From NCBI GenBank assembly GCA_963575745.1, contig CAUYUJ010015016.1, forward strand, positions 718,244 to 782,243: a stretch of DNA of 64,000 nt, in the 5' to 3' direction. Below, piece by piece: positions 1-11,664 of this stretch (positions are counted from its first letter, which is position 1; every line of letters starts with the position of its first letter). The DNA is from Prorocentrum cordatum. Lineage: Eukaryota > Sar > Dinophyceae > Prorocentrales > Prorocentraceae. Under the pieces are notes generated by a model, which did no database searches, had not been told where the DNA came from, and worked only from the letters and a program-made list of their open reading frames with translations. Both the position numbers and the translations under genes were made by a program.

Positions 1-136
1 GGCCTCCAAGAGGCCCCCAAGAGGCCCCCAAGAGGCCCCCAAGAGGCCCCCAGAGGCCCCAGAGGCCCCCAAGAGGCCCCCAAGAGGCCCCCAAGAGGCC
101 CCCAAGAGGCCCCAAGAGGCCCCACGAGGCCCCGAC
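1..136. repeat. CCAAGAGGCCCC degenerate tandem repeat
   Basis: Some ten tandem copies of a 10-12 bp unit, core CCAAGAGGCCCC, varying mainly in the length of the C run. The array continues beyond the left edge. The same core recurs at 24.34-24.42 kb and 28.6-29.04 kb, so it is a dispersed family. No coding potential is seen. Confidence 0.9.
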
Positions 137-296
137 CAGAGAACGACTCATACCACGAAGACCCGAACGACTCACCCAGAAGGAGGAACGAACGACTCCT
201 ACAAGGACGAGGCGCCCGACTCACCCAGGAGGAGCCCGAACGACTCACACCACGACGAACGACTCACACCACGAGGAGCCCGAACGAGTCACACCA
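137..296. repeat. GAACGACTCACACCA minisatellite, first block
   Basis: Imperfect tandem copies of a 24-30 bp unit with core CGAACGACTCACACCA followed by a variable GAGGAGCC-like linker. It runs straight into the trinucleotide array at 297. Confidence 0.85.
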
Positions 297-715
<419 letters not shown>

Positions 716-822
716 ACTACTACGACTGGGAGCCGAAGAGGAGGAAGAGGAGGAGGGAGAGACGGAAATGGGAGGCAAGACAGAAGGCGGTCGTTCACCA
801 GTCCTACACGTAACCGACTCTG

Positions 823-1200
823 TCGACTCACACGACGGCGACTTCCTGGACCAGAATGCATGTGGTGTGCGTCGTTGGGGCCCCTCGCCCTGGTGTGAGT
901 CGTTCGGGCTCTTCCCTGTGTGAGTCGTTCGGGCCCCTCGCCGAACGACTCACACAAGGAAGGAGGGGCCCGAACGACTCTGTCCAGGAGGGGGGACCCG
1001 AACTACTCACACCAGGTCCACGGGCCCGAACGACTCATACCACGAAAAACCCGAACGACTCACACCACAAGGAGGAGCCCGAACGACTCATACCAGGACG
1101 AAGCGCCCGACCCATTCACACCACGAGGAGCCCGAACGACTCACACCACGACGCGGGCCTCGAACGACTCGATCCGCTACATGGAATGGATCCACTACAT
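823..1200. repeat. GAACGACTCACACCA minisatellite, second block with an orientation switch
   Basis: The same 24-30 bp unit as at 137-296. Between about 890 and 932 the units are inverted (GTGTGAGTCGTTCGG) and from 941 they run forward, so the block contains a head-to-head junction. It ends with a short duplication of CTACATGGAATG near 1178-1206. Confidence 0.85.
918..955. repeat. Inverted repeat at the array orientation switch
   Basis: The left arm GTGTGAGTCGTTCGG (918-932) and right arm CCGAACGACTCACAC (941-955) are perfect reverse complements, with an 8-bp loop. This marks where the minisatellite flips orientation. Confidence 0.9.
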
Positions 1201-1261
1201 GGAATGAGACGGGATGCGCCGACAGTCATGTTGAGAGCCTCGAGCTTGTGCATACCTGCAA

Positions 1262-1708
<447 letters not shown>

Positions 1709-2068
1709 ACGACGAAGGGCCCGAACGACTCGCACGCGGACGAGGTGCCCAAACGCCGCACACCACGAGAAGCCCGACCGACTCACACCAGGACGAAAGG
1801 CCCGAACGACTCACACCACGAGGAGCCCGAACGACTCACACCAGGACGAGGGGCCCCGACGACTCACACCAGGACGAGACGCCCGAACGACTCCCACCAC
1901 GAGGAGCCCGAACGACTCACAACACGACGAGCCCGAACGACTCACACCAGGAGGAAGGGCCCGAACGACTCACACAACGAGGATACCGAACGACTCACAC
2001 CAGGAATAGGGTCCCGAAAGACTCACACAAGGACGACGGGGCCGAAGGACTCGCACAACGAGGGCCCG
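1709..2068. repeat. GAACGACTCACACCA minisatellite, third block
   Basis: About a dozen forward copies of the 24-28 bp unit (core CCGAACGACTCACACCA plus GGACGAGG or CGAGGAG linkers), degenerating to the right. Confidence 0.88.
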
Positions 2069-2255
2069 CACCGCCGCCTTCGTCGTCGCCGTCGTCGTCG
2101 TCGACGTCGTCGTCGGAAGCGGGAAGAAGGAGGAACATGGGGGGGGGGTATGCGGCGCCAAGCGGACACACGCCTGAAAAACAAAACTGTCGGCACGCTT
2201 CGCAAGAGTTGCTGCTGTGAGATGGGATGGTGGGGATGCGCGAAGCGTAAAGAAT
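2069..2255. other. Short CGT-rich tract and spacer
   Basis: A (CGT)n/(TCG)n tract near 2075-2118 is followed by unique sequence that leads into the TAG array. I see no gene. Confidence 0.6.
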
Positions 2256-2352
2256 TGTTGTTGTTGTTGTAGTAGCATTTGTAGTAGCAGTAGAAGTAGA
2301 AGTAGAAGAAGTAGTAGTAGTAGTAATAGTAGTAGTAGTAGTAGTAGTAGTA

Positions 2353-2425
<73 letters not shown>

Positions 2426-2457
2426 TAGTAGTAGTAGTAGTAGTAGTAGTCACACTG

Positions 2458-2508
<51 letters not shown>

Positions 2509-2724
2509 CTAGTAGTACTAGTAGTACGTAGTAGTAGTAGTAGTAGTAGGAGTAGTAGTAGTAGTAGTAGTAGTAGTCGCCGTAGTGGTAGTAGTGATAA
2601 TAGGTAGCCGTAGTAGTGGTAGTAGTGGTCGTAGTCGTAGTGGCGATAGTATAATACTAATAATATTACTGGTGGAAGTAGTTGTAGTAGTAGTAGTCAT
2701 CGTCGTCGTAGTAGTAGTAGGCAC

Positions 2725-2757
<33 letters not shown>

Positions 2758-3319
2758 CAGTAGTAATAATGATATGAGTAGTAGTAGTAGAAGCGAAAAT
2801 AGTAATAGTAGTAGTAGTTGGAGTGGTGGTAGTAGTCGTAGTACTAGTAGTAGTAGTAGTAGTACTAATAATGATAATAGTCATACTACCAGTAACAGTA
2901 GTAATCGAAGTAGTGGTAATGGTAATGGTAATGGTAATGGTAATGGTAATGGTAATGGTAATGGTAATGGTAATGGTAGTGGTAGTGGTAATGGTAGTAG
3001 TAGTGGTGGGAATCATAGAGGTCGTAGTAGAAGTAACAATAATCGTAAAGTAAAAGTTCTGGTAGTAGTAGTGCTGGAAATAAAACTGATCATACGTCTG
3101 CTCTAATCATGGAAGAAGTACGTTAATAACACTGAGGCTAAAATTCGGAATAAAAATCAGCGCTCTAGTAGTAGAGTAGTAATGAAAATAAGTGTAATGG
3201 CAATCGCAGTTACAGTAGTTAAAATAGTAGTCGTAGTAGTGATGCAAGTAGCACTGGTAAACGTACTAGTCGTAGTCGTGGTAGTCGCATTAATAATGGT
3301 AGTAGTAGTAGTGATGAAA

Positions 3320-3353
<34 letters not shown>

Positions 3354-3380
3354 TGTTGTAGTAGTAGTAGTAGTAGTAGC

Positions 3381-3425
<45 letters not shown>

Positions 3426-3467
3426 CGTAGTAGTAGTAGTAGTGCTACTACTACTACTACTACTAAC

Positions 3468-3498
<31 letters not shown>

Positions 3499-3610
3499 AT
3501 AATACTAATAGCACTCGCACGAGTGGTACACATCGTAGTAATCGTGGGAGCAGGCGTAGTAGTATTTAAGAATAATCCTCGTAGTAGTAGTAGTAGTAGT
3601 AGTAGTAGTC

Positions 3611-3671
<61 letters not shown>

Positions 3672-3736
3672 TAGTAGTAGTAGCCGTAGTATAGTCGTAG
3701 TAGGAGTGGTCGTCGTACTAGTAGTAGTAATAGTGG

Positions 3737-3780
<44 letters not shown>

Positions 3781-3830
3781 ATAATAATAAAAGGAGTGGT
3801 AATAGTAGTAATGGTAGTTAGTAACATATA
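2256..3830. repeat. Long degenerate (GTA/TAG)n array
   Basis: A 1.5-kb interrupted array of GTA units with internal sub-arrays: (GGTAAT)n at about 2918-2985, short (CTA)n patches near 3443-3465 and 3737-3780, and many GTC or GCA variants. It is the opposite strand sense of the TAC arrays on either side. ORFs across it are low-complexity artefacts. Confidence 0.93.
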
Positions 3831-4320
3831 AACAAAGAAATTACCCCGACGGAAAAACCCCGCATAAGAATCCTCTGGGCGAATCTGGAAAAAAACCATC
3901 ACCGTCGTCCTCGTGGTTGGTGAGGCGTCCTGGCTGTCTCTTCTGCGTATATTTCCTGTCGCCTTGGCGCGGGCCCCCCTTCCACTCCTTACGTTGTCCC
4001 CATCCTCGCCCCCCTGTTTGTTCCGCGCCCCGCCACCTCCTCCCCTTCCTGTTGCATGAGCGCGCATGTCGATGTTCCTCGGCGCCGTCGCCGCCACGGC
4101 CAGCACAGGCGCGTTCTCTACTGGTCACGTCGCGCAGCCGTTGGGACAACCCCGCGGGCCAGGCTGTCGGGACAACCCCGCGAGCCGCTGGCGCGCAAGA
4201 CCAAGCCGTTGGGACAACCCCGCGGGCTTCGAGCGAGGCGCAGCCGCGCTCAGGCGGAAGGCAGCACGAAGCCCAGCTCTGCCGCGAGCTGCTTCGCCTC
4301 CGCCCTGGACAAAACCGCCT
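3831..4320. other. Spacer with three GGGACAACCCCGCG copies
   Basis: GC-rich unique sequence. The motif GGGACAACCCCGCG(G/A)GC occurs at about 4143, 4169 and 4210. No gene is recognised. Confidence 0.55.
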
Positions 4321-5278
4321 GAGACTTCCTCCATATTCAGGCTTGAGGAGCCCAAAAGTGACGACAATTACAATGTTCCGATGACCCGCTCGGATTACCA
4401 ACGTGATCTGCGGGCCCCATGGGGAGGGGGCTCCCGCCTGAGACTTCCTCACAATTCACTCAGAGACGAGGCTCCCGCCTGAGACTTCCTCCAAATTCAG
4501 GCTTGAGGAGCCCAAAAGTGACGACAATTACAAGGTTCCGATGACCCGCTCGGATTACCAACATGATCTGCGGGCCCCATAGGGAGGGGGCTCCCGCCTG
4601 AGCCTTCCTCAGAATTCACTCACAGACGAGGCTCCCGCCTGAGACTTCCTCCAAATTCAGGCTTGAGGAGCCCAAAAGTGACGACAGTTACAGGTTCCGA
4701 TGACCCGCTCGGATTACCAACATGATCTGCGGGCCCCATAGGGAGGGAGCTCCCGCCTGAGACTTCCTCCCAATTCACTCACAGACGAGGCTCCCGCCTG
4801 AGACTTCCTTCATTTTCAGGCCTGGGGAGCTCAAAAGTGACGACAGTTACAAGATTCCGATAACCCGCTCGGGTTACCAACATGATCTGCGGGCCCCATA
4901 AAAAGGGTGCTCCCGCCTGAGACTTCCTCACAATTTACTCACAGACGAGGCCCCCGCCTGAGACTTCCTCCAAATTCAGGTTTGAAGAGCCCCAAAATAT
5001 CGACGGTTACAGGATTCCGGTGTCCCGCTCGGATTACTAACATGATCTGCGGGCCCCATAAGGAGGGAGCTCCCGCCTGAGACTTCCTCCTAATTCACTC
5101 ACAGACGAGGCTCCCGCCTGAGACTTCCTCCATTTTCAGGCCTGGGGAGCTCAAAAGTGACGGCAGTTACAGGATTCCGATGACCCGCTCGGATTACCAA
5201 CATGATCTGCGGGCCCCATAGGGAGGGGGCTCCCGCCTGAGACTTCCTCACAATTTACCCAACGATGATGAGGATGAG
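4321..5278. repeat. 160-bp satellite, six tandem copies
   Basis: Units begin GAGACTTCCTCCAAATTCAG and start at 4321, 4481, 4641, 4800, 4960 and 5120, giving periods of 160, 160, 159, 160 and 160 bp. Each unit holds ATGACCCGCTCGGATTACCA, a TGATCTGCGGGCCCCATA segment and a second internal copy of GCCTGAGACTTCCTC. Copies differ by scattered substitutions and a few 1-bp indels. The period is so regular that this is a true satellite rather than dispersed fragments. Confidence 0.96.
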
Positions 5279-5560
5279 GATGATGAGTGGTGGTGAAGAT
5301 GAGTGGTGAAGAGGATGATGACTGATTGTGAGTGGTGGTGGCGATGATGATGTTTGAATGAAGATGATGCCGATGCCGATGCCGATGATGATGATGATGT
5401 TCATGAGCGTGTGAGAGAGTGCGAGTGATGATGATGATGAGTATGTGAGTGACTAAGCATGTGAGAGAGCATCATCGATCATGCTGATGAGGTTGATGAT
5501 GAGAGAGTGTGAGTGAGTGTGAGTGGGTGTGTGTGTGTTCCTGTTCCTGCGCGGGGTGTC
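5263..5560. repeat. GATGA/GTGAGTG-rich minisatellite
   Basis: Degenerate GATGAT, GATGCC and GAGTGTGAGT units directly follow the satellite. No coding feature is supported. Confidence 0.75.
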
Positions 5561-5579
5561 CAGAGAAAACAAGAACCCC

Positions 5580-5935
5580 ACTTTGGATGTGGGGAACTAG
5601 TAGTGGTAATCGTAGTACTTGTAATTGTAGCAGTTGTAATGGTGGTGAGAGAAATGGAGATAGTGGTACTGGTAGCGGTCGTGGTGGTAGTAATGATAGT
5701 ACTTGTGCTTGCGCACCACCAATATCATTCGCAAAATTCGGACTTGTCGTCATCGATTCAATCGTAGTAGTGAGGATATCAGTGCGAATGGTACTTGTAA
5801 TCGTAACAGTACAAATGGTAATCAGATGAGTGATAATAGTAACGGTAGTAATAACAATAATAGCAGTAGTGGCAGCAGTCGTGGCGGAACAGTAGTCGCA
5901 GTAGGCACAGTAGTAAGGGTAGTGGCTACTACTAC
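5580..5935. repeat. Decayed GTA-rich repeat
   Basis: Strongly diverged GTA/GTAGT-type sequence that looks like an aged flank of the adjacent pure array. No gene is recognised. Confidence 0.6.
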
Positions 5936-7024
<1,089 letters not shown>

Positions 7025-7983
7025 TCAAGAAGGGTGGAACAGGGAGGGCAAGCACCGGAGGGCCTGTTGAAACCGCTCTTGGCCACGCTCCGGCAAGGAC
7101 CACGATCCGACATCAACCATTGCTTGGTCGATGTACCCTCGGGCTGGCTTCAAGGGCCCCCATCGACCCAGAGCTTGGGTGGCATCGTAATTGCCATGCG
7201 CTGTGAAATGCCACGTGGCACCTCCGCGTCTGAGGCAATGTGGCGTGAGGTTGGGGCTCTGTAGCCAAAAAAACTTCGCGAGCTCAACGATTTGCTGCTT
7301 GAGGGCGGCGAAACCACCCGGGAAGAGAGGGTCGAAGTTCCCGAGAGGAGCCAAAACTTGCATGAGGAACTTGATTAACAACGGGTCGTACCAAATGACG
7401 TGCTCCACGTGCCCATGCCGTTTTGCCCCCTTGCTGTCAGGGAGCGTTAGCAGCACAGCAGCGCCCCCGCCTAGACTGACCGGAGCAAGCATGCGAAGCC
7501 GGTCAGCAAAGCGGCCGCCGTGCGATCCCAGGCCCGGAGTAGCGCTACTGCAGCCATCCCTTGGACTAGGTCTCTGGACAACGGCAGCACACGGCGACGA
7601 CGGGACGACCGAGTCCAGTTGGACATGTAGAGTGTGGATGTATCGAGCTTTCGCCTTGACCGCGGGTAGAGGCGCTTGAACCCACATACCACATCGCTGC
7701 CCCACGACTGCGGCAAATCGTCCTGATACAAGTGGTCGATGTACTCTCCAATGACATCATCTAACTCCTCAAAACTGCTTGGCATACGAATTCCAAGAGA
7801 GGTCAGATAGCAGAAGAAACTGAGAACGGCACGGCGGTAGCGAATGACAGTCGGCGGCTGAATATTGACGTACTTTATGTGCGCTTTGCGTGGACCTGGA
7901 GCTGCACGCTTGCTACCCGGCATTGCTGGCAAGCGGGGCCCCCTCCAGCAGCCTATCGGCTGCGTCCGACGCGTTCTAGCCAC
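7025..7983 (-). pseudogene. Tyrosine recombinase, one frameshift
   Basis: Two overlapping minus-strand frames (7983-7471 and 7705-7025) together form a phage-integrase-type recombinase. The N-terminal part has the helical core-binding region (PPTVIRYRRAVLSFFCYL) and ends at LLTGFACLLR, which carries the first catalytic Arg. The second frame supplies a candidate beta-strand Lys (DSKGAKR), the HxxR box (PHCLRRGGAT), the Trp-containing GRW box and the final Tyr (ARGYID). All the residues used for Tyr-mediated strand exchange are therefore visible, split by a frameshift near 7490. It would integrate circular cDNA of the element. The assignment is strong; activity of this copy is unlikely as written. 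Confidence 0.8.
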
Positions 7984-8573
7984 GAATGGTCCACGAGCAC
8001 AGCGCGCGCAGATCAGCTGCCAAAGTCACCGCCGCGAACCGCCGAAGGGGCCGATTGAGCACCCTCGCGCTCGAAGAACCCTTAGCCGCCACGCAAGATG
8101 CGACGCGGGAGTCGAACACCTGGAAAAAACCGTTTTCCATGCTGGTCCGGGTTGGCCACTCGCGCCCGGACGTACGTCAGGAATGCAATGAATTCGAAGA
8201 CGTTGATGTGTTGGGCGCGTCGCCAAGCACACCTTTGTACCACCTCCCATTTCCATATCGGAGCTCGGTATGGCACCTGCTGCCGGGACCCTTCGACGAG
8301 AGCCTGGGTCAGCAGAAGCACGTCCGAGCCGCGATAGTATGCGATAGTCGGCTTGCGCGAGCAAGCTGTGAAGGTGGCCCTGTTCCTGGCCTTGCCCACC
8401 TTGTCTAACATCCGCTCTATCACCAACGTGGCTTCTGAGCGTGCGAGACCCGCTCGCAGCCGGTCTGTGCTGGCCGCCAGGCCGCGGGCCCCGCTCGCTT
8501 GGCTGAGGGGGGGGGCGCAACCAAACCGAACTCGCCGAGCGCTCCCAGGACAGCTCCCGCGCACGCCTTGCAC
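7930..8573 (-). pseudogene. RNase H-like domain, C-terminal half
   Basis: The frame at 8573-8082 contains QHINVFEFIAF, which fits the RNase H helix bearing the catalytic Glu. A shift near 8100 then gives QVFDSRVASCV (Asp-Ser strand) and RVLNRPLRR. After an in-frame TAG close to 7980 it gives NASDAADRL, which fits the last conserved Asp-containing motif. This pattern is typical of RNase H domains in YR and related retroelements. The first Asp motif lies about 1 kb upstream in the RT frame (SDAAESGGG), so the domain appears split by the intervening module. Confidence 0.55.
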
Positions 8574-9100
8574 AGGTCGTTGGGGTAGACCTTCACCTCA
8601 CGAGCATCACGCGTCACGAGGCTGCGTGCCCCTCGGGCCATCCATGAATGGGCATGGCAAGGGCGCATGTCCAGGGCACGATGCAAAGCGCAACAACTAT
8701 GTAGCAGACGCAGCCCCAAGTGGCGAGAGCCCCCGAAGCAGCAGGCCCAGACCTCCGTGAGGAAGACGTCCTCGGACTGCTGCATGGTGACGGCGGCAGG
8801 CAACTCCCAGCCACATCCACCAATGGGGCGCATTACAACCGCCACCCCGCCGTGGAGCAGCCGATGCTGCAGACGCCCCAAAGCAAACGCGAAGTCGGCG
8901 TTGCGACGCCTCGTCCTCCGCTGTTTGCGCCCCGGCTGCCAGGGCTGGGAATTCCCGTCACGGGTCGCCCCGGGTCCTGGTACGAACCAATGTTCGAAAC
9001 CAATGTCCCCACGACTCAGCATGTCCTTCCGCCCCTCCGTTACGCGGCAGTCGGGTGCACCCCCCGTCCGCGCCCAGAAAATAGGCTCTGAGACGGGCAC
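8420..9100 (-). pseudogene. Module between the RNase H halves, possibly methyltransferase-like
   Basis: A 226-codon minus-strand frame lies between the two RNase H halves. It contains VVMRPIGGCGWELPA and then WACCFGGSRHLGLRLLHSC. The spacing resembles a motif VI-like (E-N/H-P...S...W) segment followed by a C-x-FG...K-x-T-x-x-x-(S/T)-N segment, as in the module of the copia element in this window (1005-1060 of its polyprotein). No intact SAM-binding motif or PPC motif is visible, so the similarity is partial and this copy is probably inactive. It could instead be an unrelated tether region. Confidence 0.35.
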
Positions 9101-9160
9101 CCCGAGCGCGGCGCAAGCCCAGGAGAGCGGCGCGCCGGGGCCCTCGCACCCCTCAATGAA

Positions 9161-10933
9161 CTAGATATGGAACGCCCCTTCCCCCACGCATGTTACGGCG
9201 CGGTGGGCGCGCAAGCGCCCTAGGGAGCAGAACGCCCCCGCGCAACCGAGCGGGCAAGCTGCCCACTCCCCGCGCACGGGCACGCATCCGCCGCGCGAGG
9301 GGCACGGGCCGGGCTCCGCAGGCTGGCCGAGGATTGGCTCCTCCGCTAGCGCCGCAGACCACGCCTCTTGGCGCTCCGCCCGCCCCACCGCCAGGGGGCA
9401 GACAAAGCTGGTAGCTTCAGCAACGCCGCCGCCGCTCTCCGCGGCGTCGGACGTGCTCACGACCTTCGATATGCTCGCGCGGAGGTTCACGAAGGCCAGC
9501 GGGAGCAGGGCCCCGCCAAGAAGCACCTCGTCAATGACGTTATCAGGCGGAGCCAGCAACGCCCCAGTAGGCCCGAAGCTGTTGACGAAGGGAAAAATGT
9601 CCTGCAGCACTGAAAAGAGCGGCCTGCGGAAGCCTGCGGCGAAGCAGAAGAGGCCTGACCAGTGCTGAACCTCGCCGGCAGACCACGAGGGCTCCCCGAG
9701 CAAGACGAGCGATTTCATGCACAGCTTCAGCGACTTGTCCCTGCTGTGCATAAGACGCCCGCGCAGGCCGTCAATCTCCCCGCCAAGGATGCCGGCCCTC
9801 AGCCCGCGGACGAGCGACTTGCCGGCATTGAGGGGGGGGCCCTGCGCCGCGCAGACCGCAGCGAAGCGATCCATGGCCTCGGAGCGGCCGCCTCCTGCAG
9901 GGTCCTTTGACAGGTCGTCCAACCAGAGCTTCACTTTCGAAAGGTGGTCGTAGCCGTCCATGCACACAACGGCAATGTCCTCCGAGGGCATCGCCCTGTC
10001 CTTTCGCAGCTCGCAACGCGGTGAAACCGCAGCCGCATGGAAGACGAGTTTCCACGCCGCGCACTGCATGACGTCGACGGCGCCGACCCAGCCCATCGGC
10101 ACAGCTCGCCTTCCTACGTAAGTCATAACATTCGGGTCGCCGCCGAAAGCGCTCAATGGTACCTGCTTCTCGAACGCAAACATGCCCAACCACTCGTCTG
10201 GCATGAAAAACACGTTGAAGCATGACTCCATATCTTCAGAATCCACCCAGAAGACCTCGTCCTCCTCCAAGACCGCCAGCCATAACTGGCCAATATAAGG
10301 AAGAAAGCCACTGTCCCCCCGAAGTCGCCGGAGGAATGCGTCGATGAGCGCGATGATGCATATGGGGCGCAGCAGATCGACCCTCGCGCCGTCTACGCGC
10401 TTGACTTTGTCCACCCCCATCGCCCCGTTCAGCGCCAGCTCGCCGCGGGCATCGCGAAAGATTCTGTCCGCGCCTACGGGCGCGAACAGCCCGCGAGCGC
10501 TGCCCGCGCTCGCCAGACTGAACCATTCATCGTCCGCGGCGTGGACCCGCGAGCGCGGAGCGACCGCGGGCCACTCGGATTGCGGCAGGAGGCGCCGGCT
10601 CGGGCTGATCAGGCCCCCCTGGAGCTCCTCCGAGACATAGTCTATGATCGGCAGGCTGCACGCCTTGCCAGGGGCCGGCCACGCAGGCAGGACCTTGCTG
10701 CAGACCAGCTCGCGCCGCCTCGAAACGACCTCGCCAGCGTACCCGACCCTCTTGTTGCGCAGCTCCTCGCGGACCTCCGCCGCGCTGAACGGCATGCCTG
10801 GAGCTGCCCAGAGATCCGCCGCCGCCCCCCAAATGTGACTGAGGGCGCGGCGGTGCGCATCGCTCAGACTAGCTTGGAGGGCGAAAGAGGGGGTCCGCAA
10901 CAGGGGGTCTTCAATGGGGGCTGAATGGCCCAT
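9161..10933 (-). CDS. Divergent reverse transcriptase with start of RNase H
   Basis: An uninterrupted 590-codon ORF. Motif A is at residues 230-240 (VDSEDMESCFNVF, Asp231). A motif B-like PMGWVGAVDVMQ is at 279-290. Motif C is CMDGYD at 324-329, in which the second Asp of the usual YxDD is Gly. RT thumb-like sequence follows (LNAGKSLVRG). RNase H begins with STSDAAESGGG (Asp496). The C-terminus is Cys/His-rich (CPLGCAGAFC, HRAVTC) and may bind zinc. The enzyme would copy the element RNA. The changed motif C may be a family trait or a loss; aligned homologues would decide this. Confidence 0.7.
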   Translation of the reverse strand: MGHSAPIEDPLLRTPSFALQASLSDAHRRALSHIWGAAADLWAAPGMPFSAAEVREELRNKRVGYAGEVVSRRRELVCSKVLPAWPAPGKACSLPIIDYVSEELQGGLISPSRRLLPQSEWPAVAPRSRVHAADDEWFSLASAGSARGLFAPVGADRIFRDARGELALNGAMGVDKVKRVDGARVDLLRPICIIALIDAFLRRLRGDSGFLPYIGQLWLAVLEEDEVFWVDSEDMESCFNVFFMPDEWLGMFAFEKQVPLSAFGGDPNVMTYVGRRAVPMGWVGAVDVMQCAAWKLVFHAAAVSPRCELRKDRAMPSEDIAVVCMDGYDHLSKVKLWLDDLSKDPAGGGRSEAMDRFAAVCAAQGPPLNAGKSLVRGLRAGILGGEIDGLRGRLMHSRDKSLKLCMKSLVLLGEPSWSAGEVQHWSGLFCFAAGFRRPLFSVLQDIFPFVNSFGPTGALLAPPDNVIDEVLLGGALLPLAFVNLRASISKVVSTSDAAESGGGVAEATSFVCPLAVGRAERQEAWSAALAEEPILGQPAEPGPCPSRGGCVPVRGEWAACPLGCAGAFCSLGRLRAHRAVTCVGEGAFHI

Positions 10934-11214
10934 GTATGCTCAATGTATCGCTCATGTATGTGATCGGGTACGATTGGCATCTTATGCTGGCGGTCATTGA
11001 TGTGCAGTCATTCGTGCCCGCGCGTTGCCCGCGCGGGCACGCGCGCCGTCCATCCCTTATCGTTCATGCGTGCGGGCGTTCTTGCATATTGCGTGTGGGC
11101 CGGCGAAGTGGAGTGCAAGTGTGTCTTGATTGTGCGGTTGATGATCGCGTACGTTCTCAAACGATGACTTCTCGACCCCCAAGACAGATTTGGATTGGGC
11201 CCCGCGATTCTCCC
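10934..11214. other. Non-coding spacer between gag-like and RT regions
   Basis: Several short near-palindromes are present (for example GCCCGCGCGTTGCCCGCGCGGGC at 11020-11042, separated arms). No ORF has family support. It may be an insertion inside the element. Confidence 0.4.
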
Positions 11215-11350
11215 AAAATGTGAATTCACATTCTGGCCCCTTCATAAAGACTCCTACACAAAATTCCAAAATGTGAATTCACATTTTCCTTTTTCCCAAA
11301 ATGTGAATTCACATGTTGCGTTTCCCCACAATGTGAATTCACATTTTGCC
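11215..11350. repeat. Four phased AATGTGAATTCACATT palindromes
   Basis: Four near-perfect palindromes are centred on GAATTC at 11224, 11277, 11307 and 11337. The second, AAAATGTGAATTCACATTTT (11268-11287), is a perfect 20-bp palindrome. The last three are spaced exactly 30 bp apart, close to three helical turns. The spacers differ in sequence while the palindromes are conserved, which suggests selection or recent amplification of the palindrome itself. Confidence 0.93.
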
Positions 11351-11664
11351 CTGGCCTTCAAGATCCCCAAAACTGAGGCGCAGTGTTCCGCATGTCAGAT
11401 TGGCTGGGCAGATTCCGACACTCACCTGACCGTTTTCGTGTGTTCCAACCATTTCTTTTTGCGCCCTTAGCGCGCGTTGCCTTCGTCGCCTTTCCCGAGC
11501 CCCCGCCCCCTTGCTTCCTTTCCCCTCAAGTCTCGCGCGCGGGTGCAGGCGGGGGGCTTCAATTGCCCCCCCCGCCGAACACAGCAATCGAGGATGCATC
11601 GCCCATTCATGGCCTTTAAAAACATCATTGCCGGGACCCTGCGCCCGACCCCCACTTTCACCCT

